Positions 48,701 through 60,700 of a stretch of 64,000 nt of DNA are shown here, piece by piece; position 1 is the first letter of the stretch, and each line of letters starts with the position of its first letter. The stretch spans positions 108,132-172,131 of the forward strand of contig CH001337.1 of NCBI GenBank assembly GCA_000149265.1. Reading direction: 5' to 3'. The notes under the pieces are model-generated. The model saw nothing but the letters and a program-made list of their open reading frames with translations. It searched no databases and was not told the origin of the DNA. Both the position numbers and the translations under genes were made by a program. The stretch is from Ciona savignyi (lineage: Eukaryota > Chordata > Ascidiacea > Phlebobranchia > Cionidae).

Positions 48701-51700
48701 GGTGTAGTTTGGTTATTTGAACCCATGCAGATTATTCAGTTATTTAACGTTCATAAAAACTATAAATTCCCTAAATCGTGGATTGGATTGACCGTTATGG
48801 AAACGATTGCCCTTTAACTTCCATCTAGTAGTGAATGAAATATTCCTAACCTGAAGGTTCGCTTTGCCCATATGGTTCCGTCTAACAGCACGAACCCTCC
48901 TTAAACGTAACATGTCTTTGTTTGGGTAAAAACATTGTTTTTTTGGCTTGTGAAAAAAAATTTTGATATGCTGTCCTGTCGTGGACGAATAGTTTATGTC
49001 AAGACACATTGCATAAACCACGGGTTCAATATTAGAAACCGCGTCAAAGGCGATTTAAGAGAATGATTAACATGCATCCCCGTTGCAGTATCTGTACAAA
49101 GACGATTATGAAAAGAACAAGGCAACTGGCTTCACTGTTGTGCCGGACCCGAACGAAATGCGAAATCTCAAAGTCGTTCAACCGTGGATGAGTCAGGTGA
49201 CCATGAAACATGTTTATTGCAAATCTATTGTTAAAAAGAACAAAATATATAAAGAAAGACTTATAATTTTTATTTGTTGGCAAAATATGTATTTTTTATC
49301 AATATATTAAACGGATAAGAACAATAACTGCTCTATACACTAGACTTCTATATCAACTAAAGACACTTTGTGTAACAACTGAAATGTGTGCTTATCAATA
49401 TTATTTTCATCTAAAAGTAGGGTAAATATTTGACTTGTTTTTTAAAAGCCTAAATTTTTATCGAGACAATAAACGGATTTCTTCACGCAAAAATATGAAT
49501 AATATACTACAAAGCAAGACTATATACTTTTCAGATTACCCATCTGGTTATAAGAATAACGATTAATTAAGGTAATAAATATGTTTTTAAGTTATTACCA
49601 ATATTTCCCCACCATAGAAACTCTATCGCGAAGCTGCACGCGATTTGATGGGGAAGTACCACCTCGACGTTGAACTTCCGATCATCGCCAGAGCAATCTA
49701 CAACTCAAGCATGTTGTCACCGGTAAGTGGATAGGGTTTGCAGTCGAAATCAGTCCCAATGACGCACGACTCGGATCAGGATTGTTAACGCACGGCTTGA
49801 AATAAATACCCGTATTGCAGGTCTCATAATTAGTCATGGTTAAAAAACATCGACTCGCGTTACTGGTATACGCACCAGGTTCATATGTAACATTGGTCCT
49901 TCGAACGGTTAACTTGACCGATTCATATATTGTAATCAAAATAAAAAAAACGGTCTTGGCGCCATCATATGTTTAAAACTAGCCCGGTAAAAAAACAAAA
50001 AAACATTGATTCTTTTGGTGGATAATGTGGTTTGATGTGGTACCGATTCGTGACCAAGCTCTGTAACATGTTACACAACCAGTTCGTTTATCACATAGGC
50101 GCTGTACAAGCAAGCGTATGAAACCACAATGAAAGGGAAACCTGCTGCGCATCTGGAATCGTCACCCTCGTTCCAACAAGCGATTAAAGCGTCGAAGTTG
50201 GCGAGTAAGGTGAGTCCAATGTCGGTCGTAGTTCAGACAGGAGCTTGTTTCAATTTTCACACTTTAGCGTTTAATCTTCGAGTAATGTACTTAACATACT
50301 TTGTTGCAATTTCGTGTTTTCATTCGATCGATAAATACAATTATATTAATCGAACATATACATAGTATAAAGAGAACACGCAAATAATATCTCAAGCGTG
50401 AGCACTCGGTAATAAGACCGATACCCCTGGTAACCATCATTATTGGCCCATACACGAGAATACAAGTTCTTATCCTAAATGATGGAACCCAACCCTCACC
50501 CAGTGAGCTAACCAACCAACCGACAACCACCCACAGGCTGGATACACCAAAGCAGCGGATGAATCTAGGAACCAATACACCATCGGACTCGACACCACCG
50601 ATATACAACAAGCATTGGCTGCAGATAAACTAACCAGCGATGTAAGTTTGGTTGGTTGTTGTAACTGCTACAAGTCATGTTTATAGTTTAATTATCTTGT
50701 CGATGCTAAAGCTAAGAAATAAGAACGTTTACTGTTAATATGGCCATACTACAATGGCGAACATATTTAATAAACAATCATAGTAAAAGGCGTCAGAGAA
50801 AACACTTTAAGATTTGAAATAATAAAAATATCTCCCGCATCTCAATATTATTTTTCAACAAATGCCTGTCAGTATCTGTATAATCTCATTTCCCCTACTA
50901 TTGCAAAGTATTGAATGTATAATTATATTCTTACCATGATCTACCAGCGTATGCTTATCTACTTTGGGTTTGTTGTTCACCCAATCCATATTTTCAGATT
51001 GAATACAAGAAATCTGGACAAGGAGTTGCCAATGACTTCCAGGGTTACTTCAAGCTGAATGCTGATGAAATCCCGCAGTATAAGCAAGCGAGGAATGTAG
51101 CTGCAAATACTAGTGATGTATGTTGTCTTGTTTTCCTGTTAGCTTTACTGGTAGAATACCTGACCACCGACCTAAAATGGTATCAACACCAATCGCTAAC
51201 AACTTGTTTGGATCCTTGTGCAAGGCGTTGAACAATAATTGCCTAAATCCAATGGTTAATTAGTAAATTAAAAACTGTAGCTCATAAACAGTGTCTTATA
51301 TGCAACACACTACAAGTGTCGCATTGATCCAAAGTGAATATTAGTTTATCTGGCGAATGCCCGTGTTATAACGTCCCTGGTAAGTCTCATATACAACACA
51401 CTATAATTTGGTCTTGAACAACACAACACAATTGGGGAATTTAAACATTAGGGAATCTAACACCCATCCTTGTTAAAGTTGCCACGCATTTGTTCATTCC
51501 CGGAGGTAAGCAAAACTATTCTATCCTATGTGACACCTGTAGTAACGGGCCTTCTATGGCCTACATTCCTAGTCCTGGTGCTATCATGGACCCACCAATA
51601 CTAATGTATTGTATCATTTCCTACATTCCTGGTATTCCTGGTCCTGGTGCTACCATAGACCCTCCCATACTAATGTAATGTATCATGGCGCCACTATGGA

Positions 51701-54700
51701 CCCGCCTCTACTATTATATTATATCGCATGTGTCACCTAATGACCATTCTACATCTAACAATACACAATATGACAGACCAAGTACAAAGAGGAGTACAAT
51801 GATACGAAGCATTACGTCTACTTCCCCTACCACATCACCCCGGAATACGAAAAGAAATCAGATGCCAACAAGTTTCTCAGTAATGTAAGTTCAACAAGAT
51901 ATATGAAGCATAATTGACCCATTGAGAAACTTCTACGTTTAACAAGCTTAACACTCGTTTTATTATTACGATATACGGAGATAGTTGGTATGCCTGCTAC
52001 ACGTTTATTTAACCAAAGATGTTTTTTTAAGATTATAATTTTTTTAACATTTTTTTTCTATTTTTATATATATATTGATTCCCTTTTCCTCTTTTTTCCC
52101 GAGCAGTATAAATAAGAGTCTATCTTAATAAATATATACTTCTTTAGGCGCTGGTCTCACATGCCATTTAATCATTAATTATTTCACGAGTAAATCTCTA
52201 ACAAATGTAATCGTTCACCCCCAGGCTCACTACATGAAGGATTACGAAGAAAACAAGGGGAAACAGAATTTCAAGTTCCACGAGATTCCTGGCTACTTGT
52301 GCAGCAAAGAACTTGGCGAAGTTATGAACATTGTAAGCTCTTCTATAATAATTTCCAATACTTTCCATCATAACATTTCTACCACAGCATAAAGATCGGA
52401 AAGCCATGAAGGAATTGCACATGAAGGGTTTCCATAGCTCGCCCGACGATACAACCAACCAGCACGTAAAGGAAGTCCAGATGCGATTGAGCAACGTAAG
52501 TCACTGACGTCATTTAACGCTGACGTCATTTGATGATGACGTTTTTTAATGCTGACGTCATTTAATGCTGACGTCAATCATTGCAGAACGTGTACAAAGC
52601 CGCCGCCAAAGAGGTGATGGACAAATACAACATCACCGCCGAACTTCCGGAAATCAGACAAGCTCTGACGTCATCGAAGCTCGCGAGTCAGGTTTGTGAC
52701 GTCATACAGCAGTATATTTGTCATTATGTCACTCTTTACTGACGATTTTCCTTTAGAATCTATACAGAGAAGAGTACAACAAGGAAAAGGGACAGGGCAT
52801 GGTTTATAACCCCGAGATCCCGACTTACCAACTTGCCAGGAAAGTGCGGACGCTCGCAAGCGATGTGAGTATAACGTACACTATTTGATGACCTATATGT
52901 ACACTATTTGATGGTGATAGAAGTATCTAACCCACGCAAGTGTCACCACATATGGGGTTTTACCCGTGGATTAAAACACGGGTTGGCTGAAACTCGTGTG
53001 GGTTAATACTTTTGTAAAATTTAACCTCCTATGTGTTTATACTTATGTGGGTTAAAACTAATGTTTGTTTGTTTCAGAACTTGTACAAGGACAAAGCAGC
53101 GCAATTACTTCATCAATATTCAGTGATCCCTGACACTCCGCAACTAACCTTCGCTAAAACAGTCGCCCAGCAGTCCAGTGACGTAAGTTAAGCGGAATAG
53201 TCCAGTTTATTATTAGTTTGTAATTGGGCAACATCCTGTCCAGTTTCCATCAGGGAATACAGTAGTAGTGGGTATTATGTATAAACTGCGTCTATAGGAG
53301 GTAGTAGGTGGTAAGATGTAGCTCAACAAGAGATTTTGGGTGTCGACGTTTTCGGTTAATAATGCGGATTATTCAGGTTGAGTATAAGAAAGACGGAAAG
53401 GAAGTGACGTCAAAGGTTCGAGGATACCAGAGCTTGAGAGCATCGGAGCAGCGCGACGTGGCGCATGCGAGAAAGGTCAATGACCTCATATCCCCGGCCA
53501 AGTATAAGGAGGAATACAACGAATTGAGGAACATCATTTACTTCCCCGTCCACTTGACTGATGGGTCAGTATCCGCTTATGTGTAGATCGAGTTTAACTT
53601 GATAGTAGAAATATATTTGGTTCTTTAATTTTATTTCTGGTTCTGTTAATTACATTTCTTTCCGCCGTTTTTTATTTTACTTTTTACCGGGTTCGAAGGT
53701 AACCTTTGTTAGGCTTGTGTTTTTGTTTCATGACCGTAAATGAAATTGCATTTTTTCAATTTCATTTATTCAACTTAAGTTATAAAACACACAACAATTG
53801 TATGACATAAAAATAGTAACTTAAAAGACAAAGAAACCGGGGCGGTACACGTACTTAAAAGTGGAAACCAACTTTTAAAATGATTAATATATGGCGATTA
53901 AAGCAAGCAACGTGAAGAACACACTCCGTGTTAACACCAGTTCCTCCGCAGATACGACGCGTGCATTAAAGCCAGCAGCTTCGCGTCCCCCGCGTCGTAC
54001 AAGAAACACTGGTTGAAGGAAAGATTTAGAAACAACTTCAGAGTCAATGAAACCGAGGGTTATCAGAAGGAACGGGAAATCCAACAAAAAATCAGCGCTG
54101 TAAGTTATTTTTTAATCCATGTACAAGTGTTTAATTGTTTTGTGTTTTGATGTATTTATTCTAAGAATGTGACGTCACGCAATAATGACGTCATATAAAT
54201 CCTCCATTTTGTCATAGATTGCATACAAAGCAGAGTACAACAAGAATGTGGGCAAATGTCCATACATCACCGAAACACCTGAGCGAGCACACAACCGCGA
54301 CATGAAAGACTTGCTGAGCGAGGTACGCTTTTCACTGTGACGTATAACCTACTCCTGACGTATAACCTACGTATGACGTCATCATATTTCACAGAAAAAA
54401 TATCGGCACTCCGCTCGTGACGTAATGGATAAATACAACCTGATTACCGACGAACCGAGGATGGTAACCGCTCTACAGGCCATGGACCTCGTTAGTGACG
54501 TAAGTATTACGTCATTTATCGCTGAAATATGTGGTTATGCGGTAATATTCGATTTTGACAGAATAAATACAAAGAAGAATACGAAAAGGAAAAGGGCCAT
54601 GGCGCTTCGAACCTCCACGAAACGCCACAAATGAAACACGCCCTGGAAGTAGCCAAACTTACGAGTGACGTAAGCATGTATATTTACATTGATCTGGACT

Positions 54701-57700
54701 GGTTATTACGTCACATCCTCTTTATTAGAAACCATACAAGCAAGTCGCGAAGAAAGGTCTTCAGAAGGTGACGCTACCTGAAGACGCAACTGCAATCGTT
54801 CACGCGCAAGAAGCCGGAAAACTTGTCAGTGATGTGAGTCGTCAGCTTTTTTATTCTAACATATGTTATTTAATTTAAAGATCAGCAGCAATTTTTATAT
54901 AATATAACACTTTTTCGATAAAGTTGAGACCAATATTCCGGTGGGTTAATTCATGAGTTTTCTCGTTTAAACTTTTACCCCCAAGGTTTGTGGGTTCGAA
55001 TGCAACCCTTGTTACCCAAATGTGTCATTCGTAAGCCACTTTCAGGCTGTTACCTGAACTCAATGCGAAAAAAGATGTAAAAAATACTTAATGTCCCCCT
55101 CCCACCATAGTATACGGACACTGCAATATAGTTTCCGTTATCAACAGTGGACATGATAATCCGATTGGTAACCCAAGTGATAACATCTATTGCGTTTTAT
55201 TTTGGTGGATATTTCACTATTGTAGAGTTTCACCACATAAATATGTATCAGTTCCCGATCATTTTAAAATGTTAGTGATTCAAAAGTGTAGTGTCAATGA
55301 ATGGACTGAACCGTTGTTAACCTTTTTACGTTTTATAAACTATCTTTTCCTGCCAACCAGATAACGTACAAGAAAGATGCACAAGATAACAAGATGCAGG
55401 GATACAACCGACTGGCTCTGAAGGATAATTATCAGCTCAACCGACTCGACCGGATAAAAGACTTGTCCTCCGAGGTGCTTCGCGTGGCCGATTCACGCGT
55501 CATAAAGCACGGCGTTCCGTCGCAATGCATCTTGTCACGTTTTCGGATAATTTTGGTTGCTGTGACGTCATAAACAAAACGAAAAACTGGACGCGAATAA
55601 AGAAGGCCATCTTCACGCCAATAACTGACAATGATCGGAACATTTAAAACTAAATGCTTGATTTTATCAAAGTAGTTTGCAGTGGTTTTATCGGTCATAT
55701 TGTTAGTTTGATTTTTCATTTGTTGCCGTGTTTCGTTATTTGGTTGAAGTGATGTTTGCTCGATTCTTTGCCAATTTTACAATTTCGCGAACTTCCTTCA
55801 TTTTATCCTTTATTTCCTTTCATCCCCATTCCGCCGGAAGCCACGTCAATGACCCCCTGATCACTCCCCCCCCCTCCACCACCACACCCGATTAACCCCC
55901 ATGTCACCTCAGGTCCAATACAAGAAAGAGTTCCACGAGCAAAAGGGACAACTCATCCCCGTGGTCGACACGCCCGAGCAACGTCACGTGCAAAAACAGC
56001 AGAAGATACAAAGCGACGTAAGTATGGTGTTCCCACCCTAATCCTAATGATTTCTAGCACTCTTATGTATCTCCCTGATGTATACGTTGGGCACTTCTCC
56101 CAAATGTCACACCTTACTTCCAGCACTTATATTTATATCGTTCTTAGTATATGTTGGGTTATTGCCCTATTGTTACAATCATTTATTACTTGTTTATTAT
56201 CTATCTTAGTGTACTTTGTACGTATTTTCCGCTCAAGTAATCTTCTTTACTTTTGTACGTATTTTCTTTTCCCAAGTCAGGTGTTTTCGATATTTGTATC
56301 TCACGACTTAAGTATTAGTTTCCTATGAATGTACTTGTGTTGTATTATTCACAACTGTATACTTACTGTTATTCTACGCATTACCATGTTTTAAATAACG
56401 TTATCTGTTTATTTCTCCTTACTCCACCCCACATTTCTTACCTCGTTGAAATATTAGGCTGAATATAAGAAGGACCTGGCTAAGCACACCAAGGGCAAGG
56501 GTCTGACATCTGAAACCACCCCACAACTGGACCATGCCAAACACATGGTGTCGCTATTAAGCGAGGTTCGTAAATTTCCCAAAGCGTGCGATTTTGCAGT
56601 GGTTTTCTTGATTATTTTATCTTTTGCCGTGCTTTCTTAAAAATGCTACCCACACATCGAGTTCATATGGTGTTATCGTATCTTCAACTATCGTTCATTT
56701 CTGTACATTCATCAAAACCTTGATTGGTTTCGGTTTTCCTTTATTGCATTTCCTGTTTTTGCTTCTAACCGATTGCTGTGAACATTGTGACGCAATAATC
56801 CGCACCGGGTTGCAGTGTAAGCATGCACGAAGTCAAGTTCAAAATCTCAAAGGTTTGTTTGCATGAACCAGCCAGACACATTCTTAAACCAACCGTCCCG
56901 TATTAGAACAAGTACAAAGCCGGTACGAAGGACCAACACGAATGGAAGAGCGGGGAAGCCACTAACACCCCAACCGCTATTAAAGCGAAGGAGACAACCG
57001 ATCTCGTCAGTGACGTAAGTATCCCAAATTTGACGTCATCAAAAACGCTAAATAATAACTTATATTGTTAACAGTTCAAGTACAAAGAAGAACACGAGAA
57101 ATCGAAGGGACAAGGTTGTAATGAGATCACACCCGCGATCGCGCATGCAGCTTCTGTTGGAAAGGTTTGGGATGACGTAGAACCCTCGATTATGACGTTT
57201 TATAGAACCCACTATTATGACGATTATTACGATATAATATATTGTACAGTTTCAAAATTAAAACTTAACCAATGTGCACAGTAAATTTATATAAAATAAA
57301 TATCAGGTTTTGATAACAGCGGTACAGGCGTATGACCCGAAGTAATAAGATGATGATGCTTACCCGTGTTATACACTATGTTGTTCCATGTACTTGAAGT
57401 TAACATGATATCCAATCTCATTCCACCACCTCTGTACGCAGGTTGTGAGCGAGAATGTCTACAAGGAGAAACACAAGGAAGATATGTCGCTCCCTAGCGC
57501 CTTCAGTGTTCTACCATCCACCCCACAGACCGAGCATGCTCATAAAGTGGCGGCGAAGACAAGCGAGGTAAGTGTGGGATACCTTGTCGTTGGGTTAAAT
57601 AGGAGATTTGTCCGGCTAGGCAGAGTGTCTGAAGTTAGAAGATTGTTGGATTGAAACCAGCACCTTACTAGTCTGCTGTGTTCATTGGCAGTCAAGGGAT

Positions 57701-60700
57701 ATCTTTCTAATTCAGTCAATTATTGAGTTGATTTAATAACCGACTATGGGCGGGATATTTTAACGCACTACGCGCAAGTTCGTATAGTCATTAGCATTGT
57801 CATTTTATTATTAATATTTACAAAAAGTCCTAAAGACTACAATCAACTAAAATTAATGAACATGTTTTGTCTGTAAGTTACCATCGCATTCAACAAAAAG
57901 AAATTGTTGTAAAATAGTTCCGACAGTTACAGGAATATTACGTCTAACATATGGGTTTCCCTCACAAATTATCCAACAGTAACTATGGATAAATCTTTTA
58001 ATGTGGATTCCACCAGCCATTATAGAAATGACCCAACCATCTATTATCCACCCAGATAAAGTACAAAGCGCAGCATCAGAAAGAAGACATCGGCCAACCT
58101 GCTGAGTTAAAAGATTCTGTCTTGATGGTTAAAAACAAGGAAACCACTGAACTTCAAAGCAACGTGGGTTTTCCGACAATTTGTTTTCTACTTTTTTTTT
58201 ACTTGGTCAATAACTTTTTACCCAAGATTTCTGTTTACATGAGTGGTTTGAAAAATTTAGTCACACAAACTCTTAATTTTCAATCATGTCATAAGAGAGG
58301 AGCATAGATTTGGCTTCGTCCATAGCTCAAAAAGTCTAGGCTTTTTAAAGTAATACTTAATAGAAATTTAATGTTTTTTATTCAGATTGAGTACAGGAAG
58401 CAGGGTGAACGGGTGGCCGAAGATAACAAAGCTTACCTGACTTGTTTGGAAAACACCCCGAACATGCGACACGCAAAGAAGGTTCGTGTTGTATATGTCT
58501 GGAAGGGAATCTATATATATTTAATACCCTATTATAAAACATGTAACTTGTGGCTATAGGAGGCGTTTAGCCATTTATTTTTTGCTTAAAAAAGCTGGGG
58601 CGCGCAGCCTAACATATGCTGCTTCCAACCAAACAAATATGGGGAATCACCCCCATTGTTACTCATCAAAACACTTATTTGAATACAATGACTAAGAGAG
58701 TACCATTTGTCAGTTCCGGTCTTACATAGAGATATATTATTTGGTTATACGCCATATATAGCTTAAACATATCCTAGGCGAATAGCTATTTATAGCTTTC
58801 TAACATTTATATCGCTTTTAACACGTTTTGTCCGGCCGGTTGGTCTAACGGTTAAGTGCGCCTTTTAATCGAAAGGTTGCAGGTGCGAAACTGGTCGCTA
58901 GCTAGTCGGTTGTGTCCTTGTGCAAGGCACTTTACGGAGATTGCCTGAACCCAGCGGATTAATGGGTTTCACCAATTTAAAGAAACGTATCTATCAAATA
59001 CAACACACTGTAATAGCTCCTGTAACCCTACGGTGGGCGCGAGGTGATCTGACGATTGCCCGTGTGTTAACCCCCTTGGTTTTCCCATTCACGGGTATAA
59101 ACATGAATATCCTATCCTTAATCGTTCACACATTACCTCGCCCAGATGGTGGGCGTGCTAAGCGACTACAAATACAAGGAAGCATACGAGCACGAGAAGG
59201 GAATTGTGTTCTACCCATACTTCCTCACTCCGCAATACGAATCCCATGTGAAAGCTGGAAAACTTCAAAGTCAGGTTGGTAACCATCATACATGATTACA
59301 TGTACAATGAATAACGAATTGTACGAAATAACCCAACACAGCATTATGTTTCTTGATATTGTTACCGAAATGCAAACTTCATTTCAACGACCATGCACCA
59401 TCTAACATTACTATTTGGTTCCACAGAATGTGTACACAAAGAAAGCAGAGCAGGGAAGACACACCTTCAAGCTTACAACCGACCAACCGAACTTCAAACA
59501 AGCGAAAGTTGCAAACGATCTGATCTCAGACGTAAGTCTTTAAATATTGATATCAATCAAACACAAGCATGTTCATTTATTTAACTTTGACGTTTTATAT
59601 CAATTTGACTACATTTAACTAAAATTTTTCGCTTTGTGAAAGTATTTTTAAAAAAGAAGTTTCGAAGCCGCTATGGCCTGGTTAGCATGTCTGTTTTAAA
59701 CCCTTCCCTAACCATTTCCCCACACAACTCTGCGCAGTTGAAGTACAGACAACCACACAAAGGCAAGGGGGCGAAGGTGAAGGACGCGAGAGATGTCCCT
59801 TCGATCTTGCACTCTAAGAAGATGCAAGAGATGTTCAGTGGGAAGAGGTATCGGAACGAATATGAGAAGATAAAAGATCAATACAATCTCGATGTCGCTT
59901 CCCCATCTTTCGTCAACGCAAAGCGAGCATCACAGCTTCTTAGTGACGTAAGCTGCTACGTCATTATGCGATATTTATTCGGATATACTTATATTGAACA
60001 CACTGCTATAGCTTTAGTAACCAGGTTGTATATAACGTTTTTTACTAAAACTAAGGAAACGTATCAATAAAAAAATAGGAATAAGAACAAACCCACATTA
60101 AGTGTTGGGGTAAGAATGAAGCTGGGATTTAAGATTGGGGTTAGGGTTACATTTTTGGCATAAAAAAACAATAAGGCCAGAATAATAATTTTCACATTGG
60201 TGCAAAAAGTTTCTAAAAACGCTTAATCCATTTTCTGAAGGTCTTATGTTTAGATGAAGATTATTGTTAGTTACAATTCTTTATTAAATTAAAACAATAT
60301 ATATAACGCATATAAAAAATACTTTTTTAAAGCATTGGACCTGTATACTTTCGCTATAAACGTTAATTGATCAACAGGTGACTTACAAGGAAGAATACAA
60401 TAAAGAGAAAGGTCAGCCCTTTGCCAGCTACCAAGACTCGTTTCAAATGAAGCATCTCCGAACTTTGCCCGAGAAACTCAGTGACGTAAGTGTTTATATG
60501 GATGACGTCATAATGATGACGTCATAATGATGACGTCATGTATTTTAACAACCACCACCACAGAACAAGTACCGACAAGATCTGATTCTCTCCCGAGGTA
60601 AAGTTATCCAGGTCGCGGACACTCCATGGTTGGCCAGCCACAAACGAGCCCAGCAGTTCATCAGTCACGTGAGTTTGAACTTGTGGAAGTGATGTAACAC

